A stretch of DNA of 39,950 bases from Lentisphaeria bacterium UBA1791 (GCA_002314455.1 DCFZ01000034.1:47197-87146), one strand, 5' to 3'. Positions 25,570-34,423 are shown, numbered from the stretch's first letter. The notes: a model not told the origin generated them from the letters alone. A program made the numbers and translations.

Positions 25570-26333
25570 GCCGCGCGCAATTCCGCCCCTGCATCGACTT
25601 GCACGACGGTCGCGTCAAGCAGATCGTCGGTTCCTCGTTGCGCGACGACGGCACGGTGACGACCAATTTCGACGCCGCCGAAGCGCCGGAGTATTACGCC
25701 GAGCTTTATCGTCAGGACGGTTTGGCGGGCGGTCACGTCATCATGCTCGGCAAGGGCAATGAAAAGGCGGCGCTCGCGGCGTTGCGCGCCTATCCGGGCG
25801 GCTTGCAACTCGGCGGCGGCGTCACGACGGAGAACGCGAAAACTTATCTTGACGCCGGGGCGGCGCAGGTGATCGTCACCAGTTTCATCTTTTCCGACGG
25901 CGAATTGAAACGCGAAAAGTTGTCGGAAATCTTTCGCGCTGTCGGCAAGGATCGTCTGGTTCTCGATCTTTCCTGCCGCTTCCGCGACGGGAAATACTGG
26001 ATTGTTACCGACCGCTGGCAGAAATTCACCAAATGGGCGCTTTCCCCGGAACTGCTCGCGGAACTCAGTATGTTTTCAAGCGAATTTCTGATCCACGCCG
26101 TCGACGTTGAGGGCAAATGTTCCGGCATCGACGAAACGCTCGTCGACTTTCTCGCGCAGAATTCGCCGCTCGACTGCGTTTACGCCGGCGGCATCCGCGA
26201 ATTTGCCGACGTGGAAAAGATCGAACGCGCGGGCAAGGGGCGGATCCATTACACCATCGGTTCCGCGCTCGATCTTTTCGGCGGCAAACTCTCTTATCGG
26301 AAGATTGTGCAACACAGCAAACTTTTATCATAA
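25566..26333 (+). CDS. hisA: HisA, ProFAR isomerase, eukaryote-like type
   Basis: The 255-aa TIM-barrel enzyme catalyses the fourth step of histidine synthesis, isomerising ProFAR to PRFAR. It begins FRPCIDLHDGRVKQIVGSSL, the form seen in the eukaryotic/plant HIS6 branch (TIGR02129 type) rather than the IPAIDLxxGxxVRL of ordinary bacterial HisA. The catalytic Asp is in CIDLHDG; LQLGGGVTTENAK and VYAGGIREFADVE match the phosphate-binding glycine segments. The ATG overlaps the preceding stop by 4 nt. Its product would be used by HisF, encoded 7 kb away at 33439. No other his gene is present in the window. Confidence 0.88.
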   Translation: MSRAQFRPCIDLHDGRVKQIVGSSLRDDGTVTTNFDAAEAPEYYAELYRQDGLAGGHVIMLGKGNEKAALAALRAYPGGLQLGGGVTTENAKTYLDAGAAQVIVTSFIFSDGELKREKLSEIFRAVGKDRLVLDLSCRFRDGKYWIVTDRWQKFTKWALSPELLAELSMFSSEFLIHAVDVEGKCSGIDETLVDFLAQNSPLDCVYAGGIREFADVEKIERAGKGRIHYTIGSALDLFGGKLSYRKIVQHSKLLS

Positions 26334-26343
26334 GGAAACAATT

Positions 26344-27822
26344 ATGCATAAGTATCTCGCATTCGACCTCGGCGCCTCCAGCGGGCGCGGCATCATCGGC
26401 ACGCTCGACAACGGGAAACTCGACTTGCGCGAGATCCACCGCTTCCCCAACGGCCCCGTCAAGGTCGGCAACGCCTTTACGTGGGATTATCCGCGTTTGG
26501 TTTCCGAGCTGAAAACCGGGTTGAAAAAGGCGCTCGCGAGCGATCCCGACATCGAGGGCGTCGCAATCGACACCTGGGGCGTCGACTACGTCCTCTTTGA
26601 CGTCGATACGCACGAAATGAAGCGGCTCCCCTACAACTACCGCGACGAACGCACGCTTGCCGCCGCCGAAAAGGTGCTTCAGAAAACGACGCTTGAAGCG
26701 CTCTATGAGAAAACCGGCATTCAGCACATGACGCTCAATACGCTCTTTCAATTGGTCGCGCACCAGACGGAGCATCCCGAGGATCTTGTCAACGCCAAGT
26801 TTCTGCCGATCCCCGATGCGCTCGCGTTTGCGCTCGGCGGCGATTTTACGGCGGAATACACCCATTGTTCGACGACGGAATTGCTCGACCCCGCGACGCG
26901 CAACTGGCATTGGCAGTTGATCGACGAACTCGGCTTGCCGCGGTCGATCTTTCCCGAGATTGTGCCGCCTTGCAGCGTCGGCGGTCGTTTGAGTGACGAG
27001 ATCGCGGCGGAGTGCCATTGCGCCAAGCTGCCGATCTTCAAAGTCGGTTCGCACGACACCGCGAGTGCGGTGGCGGCGGTGCCCGCCCCGGAAACGGGCG
27101 ACTGGGCGTACTTGAGCGCGGGCACCTGGGCGTTGCTCGGCGCGGAGATCGGCGAACCGCAAAAAAGCGAAGCGTGCCGCCGTGAGAGTTTCACCAACGA
27201 GGGCGGTCTCGGCGGCAAGATCCGCTTTTTGACCAACATTATGGGCAGCTGGCTCTTTCAGGAAACCCGTCGCGTCTGGAACGAAGCGGGGGAAAATCTC
27301 TCGTTTGCCGATATGGAAAAGATGGCGCTTGCCGTCGCGCCCGGTCAGCGTTTCGTCAACCCCAACGACGCGACTTTCGCCGCGCCCGGCGATATGCCGA
27401 AACGCATTCAGGATTTCTGCCGCCGCACCGGCCAGAGCGTGCCGGAAACCAAGGGCGAGATATTGCGGACGATCTACGATTCGCTCGCGCTTTATTTCGC
27501 CGAAAAACTTGCGACGCTCGGGAATTTGCGCAACGCGGACTTTGCCGCGTTCAATGTCGTCGGCGGCGGTACGCGCGACCGGCTTCTGATGCAGTTGACC
27601 AGCGACGCGATGAATCTGCCCGTGATTGCGGGGCCCGTCGAAGCGACGGCGGTCGGCAATTTGCTCGGTCAGGCGATCGCGGCGAAAGCCGTCGCCGATC
27701 TCGCCGCGGCGCGCCGCATCGTGCGCGACTCCTTTGAGGTGGTCAACTACGCGCCGCGCGCCGAAATGGTGAAGCTCTACGCGGAAAACCGCGCGCGGTT
27801 CGCGCAAGTCGCCGGTAAATGA
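26344..27822 (+). CDS. rhaB: Rhamnulokinase (FGGY family)
   Basis: The 492-aa protein is of typical RhaB length. FGGY-kinase landmarks are the phosphate-1 loop AFDLGASSGRGIIG, AIDTWGVDYVLFD, the substrate strand YRDERT, the SHDTASAVAAVPAP and YLSAGTWALLG pair and NVVGGGTRDRLLMQLTSDA. These match rhamnulokinase better than xylulose or glycerol kinases. It phosphorylates L-rhamnulose for catabolism. The ATG at 26344 follows AAGGAAA; the long upstream frame extension lies inside hisA and is rejected. Genes rhaA and rhaD are not in the window, so the pathway must be completed elsewhere. L-fuculose kinase is the main alternative. Confidence 0.85.
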   Translation: MHKYLAFDLGASSGRGIIGTLDNGKLDLREIHRFPNGPVKVGNAFTWDYPRLVSELKTGLKKALASDPDIEGVAIDTWGVDYVLFDVDTHEMKRLPYNYRDERTLAAAEKVLQKTTLEALYEKTGIQHMTLNTLFQLVAHQTEHPEDLVNAKFLPIPDALAFALGGDFTAEYTHCSTTELLDPATRNWHWQLIDELGLPRSIFPEIVPPCSVGGRLSDEIAAECHCAKLPIFKVGSHDTASAVAAVPAPETGDWAYLSAGTWALLGAEIGEPQKSEACRRESFTNEGGLGGKIRFLTNIMGSWLFQETRRVWNEAGENLSFADMEKMALAVAPGQRFVNPNDATFAAPGDMPKRIQDFCRRTGQSVPETKGEILRTIYDSLALYFAEKLATLGNLRNADFAAFNVVGGGTRDRLLMQLTSDAMNLPVIAGPVEATAVGNLLGQAIAAKAVADLAAARRIVRDSFEVVNYAPRAEMVKLYAENRARFAQVAGK

Positions 27823-29594
27823 TCGTGCGTTTTTTCGGCATCGCGCTCGCGCTGTTTCTCGTCGCGGGCGTTTCCGGCGCGGAGCGCGTCATCCGCACCC
27901 CGACGGGGGGGCAGGTCAAGACGCTCGACCCCGCGCTGGCGGACGACCTCGCCAGCCGCAATCTCGTCGCGGCGATCTACGACACGCTTTTAGAGTACGA
28001 TTATCTCGCGCGCCCCTATGTGTTGAAGCCCGCGATGCTCGCATCAATGCCGCGCGCCAACGCCGATTTTACGCGTTATGATTTCACGTTGCGCGACGAT
28101 CTTTTTTTCGCCGACGATCCCGAGGATCCGTTGCCGCGGGAAAGCCGGCGCATCACCTCGCGCGACGTCGCTTTTTCCATCTTGCGCATCGCCGACGCGC
28201 GTACGCACAGTCCGCTTTTTTGGATGTTTCGCTCCAAAATCGTCGGCATCGACGAGTTTCATGCGGAAACGGAAGATCTCGATTACGACGACGAGCGTTG
28301 TTACGACCGGCCTTTCCCCGGAATCGTGATCGCGGACGACCGCCACTTTTCGATCTTGCTGACGCGGAGCGATCCGCGTTTCCTCTACCTCTTGGCGATG
28401 CCCAACACCGGGATCGTGCCGCGGCGCACGGTGATGGAGTACGGCGAGGATTTTGCGCGTCACCCGGTCGGTTCCGGCGCGTTCAAGCTGGAAAGGTGGA
28501 TTCCCAATTACGCGATCGACCTCGTCCGCAATCCGGAGTACCGCGTCGAATATTTTGCCGGCGCGGAAAACGCCGCCGACCGCACGCGGGCGCTGCCGCT
28601 TGCCGACCGCATCGAGATCCGGCAGATCCGTCAGCCGATGACGTCGTGGCTCCTCTTTCTGCAGGGCAACATCGACATCAATTTGCTCGATCAGGAAAAC
28701 AGCGACCTCGCGTCGGGCGGGGAATTGGCGCCGGTGTTGCGCGAGCGGGGGATTCGTCTGTTGTGCGTGCCGGATTTCGAGATCCGCTACGTCGGATTCA
28801 ATTTTTACGAACCGCTTTTCGCCAATCATCTTGATCTGCGGCGGGCGTTGAGCCTCGCCTACAACGTCCGGCGGCGCTGTGACCACTTCAGCGGTCAGAT
28901 GATGCCGGCGCAGACCATCCTGCCGCCGGGGATCGGCGGATACGATGCGTCTTTTGTCAACGCGTTTGCCGCCGATAACGCGGCGCTCGCCAAGGAATAT
29001 CTTGTCCGTGCCGGTTTCCCCGACGGCAAGGAGCCTGCGACGGGTAAACGTCTGCAGTTGACCTTCGACCTTTTCGGCAATACGAGCGTGCACCGGCAGT
29101 TGGGGGAACTTACCGTCGACGATTTCTGGCAGATCGGCGTCAAGACGACGCCGGTGCTCAACAACAGCGCGCGCTTCTACGAAAAAGTCCGCCACCATCA
29201 GGCTCAGCTTTTCCGGATGTCGTGGAAAGGCGACTACCCCGATGCGGAAAATTTCTTTCAGCTCTTTTACTCGCAGAACCGCGACAGCTGCAACCGCACC
29301 GGCTTTGCCGACGCGCAGTTTGACCGAATGTACGAGGAAATTCTGCCGATGCCCGATTCGCCCGAGCGGACGAAAAAGTACGAGGCGATGGCGCGCTATC
29401 TCGCCGACAAGTGCCCCTGCATTTTAGAGGGCTTCCCGATCTCGTGGCTTTTGTGTCACGGTTGGGTGGAAAATTATGTGCCGGGCGATTTCAGCTTTAA
29501 TTTCTACAAGTATGTCACCGTCGATCCCGCGCGGCGCGCGGCAATGAAAGCGACTTTTACGCCGCTTTCGATGCGCGAATTGCGCAAGCGTTAG
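27819..29594 (+). CDS. ABC transporter solute-binding protein, family 5 (peptide/oligosaccharide type)
   Basis: The 591-aa protein starts with a signal peptide (IVRFFGIALALFLVAGVSGA, no lipobox) and matches SBP_bac_5 periplasmic binding proteins: TPTGGQVKTLDPALADD near the N-terminus, an FTLRDDLFFAD segment, HPVGSGAFKLERW and a DFWQIGVKT segment. These deliver peptides or, in many lineages, oligosaccharides to an ABC importer. The start overlaps the rhaB stop by 4 nt, closing the five-gene operon. No cognate permease or ATPase is adjacent. The coding end overlaps the convergent znuB-type gene, with the stops interleaved (29591-29594). Confidence 0.88.
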   Translation: MIVRFFGIALALFLVAGVSGAERVIRTPTGGQVKTLDPALADDLASRNLVAAIYDTLLEYDYLARPYVLKPAMLASMPRANADFTRYDFTLRDDLFFADDPEDPLPRESRRITSRDVAFSILRIADARTHSPLFWMFRSKIVGIDEFHAETEDLDYDDERCYDRPFPGIVIADDRHFSILLTRSDPRFLYLLAMPNTGIVPRRTVMEYGEDFARHPVGSGAFKLERWIPNYAIDLVRNPEYRVEYFAGAENAADRTRALPLADRIEIRQIRQPMTSWLLFLQGNIDINLLDQENSDLASGGELAPVLRERGIRLLCVPDFEIRYVGFNFYEPLFANHLDLRRALSLAYNVRRRCDHFSGQMMPAQTILPPGIGGYDASFVNAFAADNAALAKEYLVRAGFPDGKEPATGKRLQLTFDLFGNTSVHRQLGELTVDDFWQIGVKTTPVLNNSARFYEKVRHHQAQLFRMSWKGDYPDAENFFQLFYSQNRDSCNRTGFADAQFDRMYEEILPMPDSPERTKKYEAMARYLADKCPCILEGFPISWLLCHGWVENYVPGDFSFNFYKYVTVDPARRAAMKATFTPLSMRELRKR

Positions 29595-30421
29595 CGCAAA
29601 AATTTACGCAGGATCAGCGCGCCGAGGTAAACAATCCCCGCCGTCACGACGATTACTGGGCCCGTCGGCAGGCAGAGCCAGAAGCTTGCCGCCACGCCGA
29701 CGACGACGAAAATCGCCGCCAGAATCGCCGCCGCGATCATCATCGTGCCCAGGTGCCGGGCGAAGCACCCCGCCGTCGCCGCAGGGAGCGTCAACAGCGC
29801 GATGACGAGAATGATCCCGACGAGGTTGATCAATAGAACGATGGTCAGCGCGGTCAACGCGAGGATCGTCAGATAGCACGCCGTCCCCCGGATTCCGCGC
29901 AACGCCGCAAATTCCGGATCGAAGAAAAAGGCGACGATTTTGCGGTAAAAGATCACGGCGGGCAGAATGACGACCCCGTCGAGCAACGCCATCCAGAGAA
30001 AATCCTTTTCGGCGATCAGCAGAATGTTGCCAAAGAGATATCCCTGCCAGTCGACGTAGCCGGGGGTGCGGGCGAGGAACAACAAGCCGATCGACATCCC
30101 GAGCGCCCAGACGACGCCGATGACCGTGTCTTCGCGCTCCTTGGCGCGCAGAGAAATGATGCCGACGATCATCGCCGCTCCGACGGCGCCCGCAATCGCG
30201 CCGTGCATCGGCGAGATGAAAGCCAATTGACCGACGCGTGCGAGATAGAGCGCGATGCCCATGCCGCCCAGTGCGGCGTGAGCGCTGGCGCCCGCCAGCG
30301 ATGCGATGCGCTTGGTGACGATCAGCGTGCCGATGACGCCGAGCGTCGGCGCGGCGACAAGCCCGATGAGCAAGGCGTTGCGCAGAAAGCTCAAGGTAAA
30401 AAAGTCCGTAAGGAAATTCAT
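29591..30421 (-). CDS. znuB: Zinc/manganese ABC importer permease (ZnuB-like)
   Basis: The 276-aa permease belongs to the ABC-3 family (ZnuB/MntB/TroC). About eight membrane segments are visible, with the family motif SLAGASAHAALGGMGIALYL after the second and VGIILVIALLTLPAATAG in the C-terminal half. The ATG at 30421 overlaps the ATPase stop by 4 nt. The larger in-frame opening continuing to 31072 is an out-of-frame shadow of the ATPase gene. Zinc is favoured over manganese because of the His-rich partner proteins, but this is not certain. Confidence 0.88.
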   Translation of the reverse strand: MNFLTDFFTLSFLRNALLIGLVAAPTLGVIGTLIVTKRIASLAGASAHAALGGMGIALYLARVGQLAFISPMHGAIAGAVGAAMIVGIISLRAKEREDTVIGVVWALGMSIGLLFLARTPGYVDWQGYLFGNILLIAEKDFLWMALLDGVVILPAVIFYRKIVAFFFDPEFAALRGIRGTACYLTILALTALTIVLLINLVGIILVIALLTLPAATAGCFARHLGTMMIAAAILAAIFVVVGVAASFWLCLPTGPVIVVTAGIVYLGALILRKFLR

Positions 30422-31179
30422 GCTTCGTGCCCTTCGTGCTGGCAGTGACAGAAACAGTCGTGGTCGTGTTTGATGAGACTGACTTTGTGGTGGTAGATCT
30501 CGTCGGCGTTTTGCGCCGTGAAGTTCGCCGCCTGATGGAGCGTCACGAATTTGTTGACACAGATGATGAGATCGGTCTCGCGGTTGACGAAACCGAGGTC
30601 GTGCGAAACGGTCAGCACCGTCATGCGCTGACGCAACGCGGCGAGGACGGTGTAGAATTTTTCTTCGGCGCCGGGGTCGATGTTGGCGGTCGGTTCGTCG
30701 AGCAGGAGAAGTTCCGGCTCGCACGCCAGCGCCCGGGCGATCAATACCCGTTGCCGCTGCCCGCCGGAAAGTTCGGCAAAGGAACGGGCCGCCAGATGGG
30801 CGACCTCCATTTCCTCCATCGCGCGTACGACGCGCTCGTTGTGCTGTTTCCGGCTGCCGGAAATGCCGAGCCGCCCCATGCGGACGACTTCGCCGGCGGT
30901 GATCGGAAACGCCCCGTCGAGCAAATGGTATTGCGGCATATAGCCGACTTTGATCCGCGCGTCGCAAGGCGTTTTGCCGAAAAGGCGGATCTCGCCGGCA
31001 CTTGGCGTCAGCAACCCCAAAAGGAGCTTCAGCAACGTGCTTTTGCCGCCGCCGTTGGGGCCGACGATGCATCCGGACTGATTGCGCTTGACGGCAAAGT
31101 TGACGTTTTCCAGTACGGGGCTGGTCGCCTCATAGCGGAAATCGACGTTTTTGATTTCGATGATGACGTCGTCGCTCAT
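30418..31179 (-). CDS. znuC: Zinc/manganese ABC importer ATPase (ZnuC-like) with His/Cys tail
   Basis: The 253-aa ATPase has Walker A GPNGGGKST, signature ELSGGQRQRVLIARAL, Walker B LLLLDEPTANID and an H-loop TVSHD. The C-terminal 24 residues are unusually rich in His and Cys (HHKVSLIKHDHDCFCHC, then QHEGHEA). This suggests a cytosolic metal-binding tail that might sense or buffer the imported ion, an extension known from some ZnuC proteins. It is joined by 4-nt overlaps to the binding protein upstream and the permease downstream. Confidence 0.9.
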   Translation of the reverse strand: MSDDVIIEIKNVDFRYEATSPVLENVNFAVKRNQSGCIVGPNGGGKSTLLKLLLGLLTPSAGEIRLFGKTPCDARIKVGYMPQYHLLDGAFPITAGEVVRMGRLGISGSRKQHNERVVRAMEEMEVAHLAARSFAELSGGQRQRVLIARALACEPELLLLDEPTANIDPGAEEKFYTVLAALRQRMTVLTVSHDLGFVNRETDLIICVNKFVTLHQAANFTAQNADEIYHHKVSLIKHDHDCFCHCQHEGHEA

Positions 31180-32045
31180 TGGGCGCCTCCCTGACGGCAG
31201 AGCGCATCGCCGAGCGTGTCAAAGAGCCCGGTCAGATTTCCGGCGAGCGGATCGACTTCGATCAGCGTTGCGCCGCAACTTGCGCGCAGGGCGTTGCCGA
31301 GCGACGGAGAAAATCCCGGCTGTACGAAAAGGACGGGATTCGGCACTTTTTTCATCATTTCCGTCATTTCGGCGAGGTGAGCGGGATCGCTTTCGCGGCC
31401 GCTCGCTTCGACCGATATTTGCTTCATTTCGACCATATCGGCGAAGTAGCCGAATGCGCCGTGATAGACGAAAAACTCTTTTCCGCGGCAGGGGCCGAGC
31501 TTTTGTTGCAATGCTTTTTTCTGGTCGGCGAGGCGCTGTTGCAACGCTTTCGTGTTGCGCCGGAATTTTTCTGCATCCTGCGGATAACTCTTGCACAATT
31601 CGTCGCAGATGGTCTGCGCGATTACAATGTCGTTGTCGATCGAAAGCCAAACGTGGGGATCGTCGGCGTCGTGGTCGCCGTCGTCGTGACCGTGGTGATG
31701 GTGCGGCACGTCCAAATGGCGGCGGTGCAAATTGCGACCGACGTCGATGATGCGGGTCGATTTGCCGAACGCGTTGTCGAGCCGCTTCTCAAAGGGCAGG
31801 GCGGTCGTGAAAAAGAGCCGGCAGCGCGAAGCGGTGGTCAATTCATTCATTCCCGGCGTGTAGTCGTGGGGATTTTTCCCTTCCGGCAACAACGTGACAA
31901 CGCGGTAATCGCTCCCCGCAATCTCGCTGACGAGCGTGGCGATGGGGGCGATCCCGACGGCGATGGTCTTGTCGGCATTGCCGCGATCGGAGCACCCCGT
32001 CAGCGCCAGAGACAAAAGCAAAAAGGCAAAGAAAGTGTTTTTCAT
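31176..32045 (-). CDS. znuA: Zinc/manganese-binding lipoprotein (ZnuA-like)
   Basis: The 289-aa protein starts with a lipoprotein signal peptide (FFAFLLLSLALTGC, lipobox LTGC), so it should be membrane-tethered in the periplasm. It is a cluster A-I (SBP_bac_9) metal-binding protein: the first metal His is in EGKNPHDYTPG, a His/Asp-rich loop HHHHGHDDGDHDADDPH precedes HVWLSIDN, and further ligands are expected at VYHGAFGYFA and in the C-terminal half. His-rich loops of this kind typify zinc rather than manganese binders. It leads the znuACB operon, with a predicted promoter at 32087-32115. Confidence 0.9.
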   Translation of the reverse strand: MKNTFFAFLLLSLALTGCSDRGNADKTIAVGIAPIATLVSEIAGSDYRVVTLLPEGKNPHDYTPGMNELTTASRCRLFFTTALPFEKRLDNAFGKSTRIIDVGRNLHRRHLDVPHHHHGHDDGDHDADDPHVWLSIDNDIVIAQTICDELCKSYPQDAEKFRRNTKALQQRLADQKKALQQKLGPCRGKEFFVYHGAFGYFADMVEMKQISVEASGRESDPAHLAEMTEMMKKVPNPVLFVQPGFSPSLGNALRASCGATLIEVDPLAGNLTGLFDTLGDALCRQGGAQ

Positions 32046-32086
32046 GGGACTCTTCTAGATGAATATCAGGCTGCGGTACTTTGCTA

Positions 32087-32115
32087 AATATACTTTTTTT
32101 TATCGCAAAAGTCAA
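32087..32115 (-). promoter_or_regulatory. Predicted promoter for the znuACB operon
   Basis: Minus strand: TTGACT (32115-32110), 17-nt spacer, TATATT (32092-32087), about 42 nt before the start at 32045. A Zur or MntR operator could overlap it, but I could not identify a palindrome with confidence. Confidence 0.6.
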
Positions 32116-32176
32116 GAGAAATCCCGTTTTCGCCGCAGATTTGTCTGCCGGAAAAAGAAAATAAAAACGGCGGCAT

Positions 32177-32205
32177 TTGATTTTCTTTATAATGTATGTT
32201 ATATT
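32177..32205 (+). promoter_or_regulatory. Predicted promoter for the SDR-hisF operon
   Basis: TTGATT (32177-32182), 17-nt spacer, TATATT (32200-32205), 64 nt upstream of the ATG at 32269. An overlapping perfect TATAAT (32188-32193) lacks a well-placed -35. Confidence 0.5.
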
Positions 32206-32268
32206 AAACTGTTGACAACTTGTGTTTTTATCAAATGAAACCGAAAGCAATAGAGGATTTTTTGGGTT

Positions 32269-33429
32269 ATGACTAAAGTCTTGTTGACTGGTATCACCGG
32301 GTTGGTTGGAAGTGCCGTTGTCGTCGGCTTGGCGCGTGCGAGAAAAGGGGAATACGAATTTGTCTGTCTCGCCCGCGGAAATTCGGTCAAAAGCGCCGAA
32401 ACCCGCGTGAGAGAGATCATCGAGGACGAGTGCCAGTTTGAGGGCATTCCCGAAGCGGCTCCGATGGTGATGGAGCACGTCAAAGTGATCTCCGGCGACG
32501 TCGTCACCCTCAATCCCGAAGAAATGGCGAAAGATCCGCTGCTCGCCAACGTCGACAGCGTTTTCCATTGCGCCGCAGACGTCAACCTCGGCAAAGATCC
32601 GACCGGCAAGACCTTCCGCATCAACTTCAACGGCACGCAGAACATCGTCAAGCTCGCGCAGTTGCTCAAGGTCAAGGAATTTCATTACGTCGGCACCGCT
32701 TACGTCGCCGGCAAACTGATCGGTACCGCGATGGAAAACCATCCGACCGACAACGGCTTCAACAATCCCTATGAAGAGAGCAAGTTCAAGGCGGAAATGC
32801 TCGTTCGTCAGAGCGGCATTCCGTTCAGCGTCTACCGCCCCGGCATCGTTACCGGTCGCCGTTCCGACGGCCGCATCCGCAAGCCGCTGGCTTTCTACCG
32901 CTTGCTCGAATTCCTCGGCAAACTCAAGAGCCATCAGTGCTCCAAAAAGAAGATCGATCCGCGCGAATGGGTCGATATGGCGATCCACTTTGCGGCGGAG
33001 CCCTCTGAACACGTCTATTTCGTGCCGATCGACTACGTCGCCGAAGCGATCACCGCGCTTTTCCAGAAACCGGTTTGCAATCAGGCTTACCACATCACCG
33101 GCGACAGTCCGATCACGACCCGTCAGATCGAGGATACCGTCTGCCGCGTGTTGCGCCTTTCCGGTCTCTCGGTCGGCAAGGATGAGGAAAGCGCCGACGC
33201 CAACAGCAGCCTGATGGAGCGTTTTGTCGGCGACCTTTTCCCCTACTTCTCGTCGGACATCGTTTTCGATCAGAGCAACGTCCGCCGCGATCTCGGCGAC
33301 AAAATTCTCGATTGGGAATACGGCGTCAAGGGGTTGCAGACGTTGATCGTCAGCTACTACCTCGACCACTTCCCCAACGTGGAGTGGGTTCAGGACATCA
33401 TCAAAGACGTGCCGACCGTCCGCAAGTAG
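32269..33429 (+). CDS. Thioester-reductase-like extended SDR (NAD_binding_4 type)
   Basis: The 386-aa protein is an extended SDR of the male-sterility/thioester-reductase subgroup. The Rossmann motif GITGLVGSAV (8-17), VFHCAADVNLG (98-108), YVGTAYVAG (140-148) and the catalytic Y168/K172 in NPYEESKFKAE are all present. Relatives reduce fatty acyl-CoA or carrier-bound thioesters to aldehydes or alcohols, or act in lipid and polyketide pathways. A stand-alone SDR of this type without a carrier domain might reduce an acyl-CoA or a sterol-like substrate, which cannot be decided here. AGAGGA precedes the ATG. HisF follows after 9 nt, an odd functional pairing. Confidence 0.8.
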   Translation: MTKVLLTGITGLVGSAVVVGLARARKGEYEFVCLARGNSVKSAETRVREIIEDECQFEGIPEAAPMVMEHVKVISGDVVTLNPEEMAKDPLLANVDSVFHCAADVNLGKDPTGKTFRINFNGTQNIVKLAQLLKVKEFHYVGTAYVAGKLIGTAMENHPTDNGFNNPYEESKFKAEMLVRQSGIPFSVYRPGIVTGRRSDGRIRKPLAFYRLLEFLGKLKSHQCSKKKIDPREWVDMAIHFAAEPSEHVYFVPIDYVAEAITALFQKPVCNQAYHITGDSPITTRQIEDTVCRVLRLSGLSVGKDEESADANSSLMERFVGDLFPYFSSDIVFDQSNVRRDLGDKILDWEYGVKGLQTLIVSYYLDHFPNVEWVQDIIKDVPTVRK

Positions 33430-33438
33430 GTTGTTCCG

Positions 33439-34206
33439 ATGGATCGCCGTCCCGTTAAAATCATGCCCTGCCTCGATATGCGCGAGGGCAGGGTGGTCAA
33501 AGGCGTCAAATTCGTCAATATCGCCGACGCGGGCGATCCGGTCGCTTGCGCCCAGGCTTATTGCAAGGCGGGCGCAGACTGCCTTGCATTGCTCGACATC
33601 ACCGCAACGGTGGAAAAACGCCGCACGCTCGTCGACGTCGTCAAAAAAGTCGCCGACGCCTGCACGGTGCCCTTTACCGTCGGCGGCGGCATCGCCACGG
33701 TCGATGACGCCGAAGCCGTGCTCAACGCCGGCGCCGATCAGGTTTCGATCAGCAGCGCCGCATTCCGCAATCCGCAGTTGATCAGCGACCTGATTGCCAA
33801 ATTCGGTGCGGAACGCATTGTTCTTGCGATCGACGTCGACATCAATCACGATCTGCCCTCCGGCTACGAGATCTACATCGACGGCGGTCGTACCGCGACC
33901 GGTTGCGATGTGCTGGATTTCGCCGTGCGTATGGTCAAACGCGGCGTTCAAACGATCCTGCCGACCAGTCGTGCCGATGACGGCACCAAAAACGGCTACG
34001 ACGTGAAGCTGTTGAAAGAACTCCGCCGGGTCTGCCCCGAGGTGACGCTGGTCGCTTCCGGCGGCGCCGGTAAAATGGAGCATTTTCTCGCCGCCGCTGA
34101 AGCCGGCGCCGATATTTTGTTGGCGGCTTCCGTCTTTCACTTCCATCTGATCGACATCCGCGAATTGAAAGACTATCTGCACAAAAACGGCGTGCATCTC
34201 GCGTAA
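33439..34206 (+). CDS. hisF: Imidazole glycerol phosphate synthase subunit HisF
   Basis: The 255-aa TIM barrel is the cyclase subunit that uses ammonia from HisH to convert PRFAR to IGP and AICAR. It has IMPCLDMREGRVVKGVKF at the N-terminus with the first catalytic Asp, VGGGIATVDDAE, the second catalytic Asp in LAIDVDIN, and the DGTKNGYD and ASGGAG phosphate-binding segments. The loop normally LTSMDxDGTK is LPTSRADDGTK here, a small change. It is cotranscribed with the SDR and followed by a strong terminator. HisH is not adjacent. Confidence 0.94.
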   Translation: MDRRPVKIMPCLDMREGRVVKGVKFVNIADAGDPVACAQAYCKAGADCLALLDITATVEKRRTLVDVVKKVADACTVPFTVGGGIATVDDAEAVLNAGADQVSISSAAFRNPQLISDLIAKFGAERIVLAIDVDINHDLPSGYEIYIDGGRTATGCDVLDFAVRMVKRGVQTILPTSRADDGTKNGYDVKLLKELRRVCPEVTLVASGGAGKMEHFLAAAEAGADILLAASVFHFHLIDIRELKDYLHKNGVHLA

Positions 34207-34227
34207 AGCGATAAATTGAGCTCATGG

Positions 34228-34256
34228 CCGGTTGCGAAAGCGACCGGTCTTTTTTT
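34228..34256 (+). terminator. Intrinsic terminator after hisF
   Basis: CCGGTTGC (34228-34235), a GAAA loop and GCGACCGG (34240-34247) form an 8-bp GC-rich stem with one G-T pair, followed by TCTTTTTTT. It is 22 nt downstream of the hisF stop. Confidence 0.92.
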
Positions 34257-34394
34257 GTATGACCGAGGGGCGTTTTGTCGCTTTGCCCGCCCGACGGCCT
34301 TGTCGGTGTTGAAAAGAAAACATCTTATTTCAGAAAAGGTGTTTCCGGCAAATTTGTCAGGCTCGACAAAAATCAAAAAAAAAGTAAAAAAGAA

Positions 34395-34423
34395 TTGACA
34401 AATGCGCAAATCGGGCATATATT
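34395..34423 (+). promoter_or_regulatory. Predicted promoter for tRNA-Lys
   Basis: A perfect TTGACA (34395-34400), 17-nt spacer and TATATT (34418-34423), with the tRNA starting 14 nt later at 34437. This is the strongest promoter in the window, as expected for a stable RNA. Confidence 0.8.

Noticed and set aside
26065..27807. Minus-strand open frame of 580 codons
   Set aside because: It is antisense to rhaB and the end of hisA, both of which have clear motifs.
31843..34197. Open frame of 784 codons on the minus strand
   Set aside because: It is antisense to hisF and the SDR gene and crosses the promoter region between operons. No motif or ribosome site supports it.
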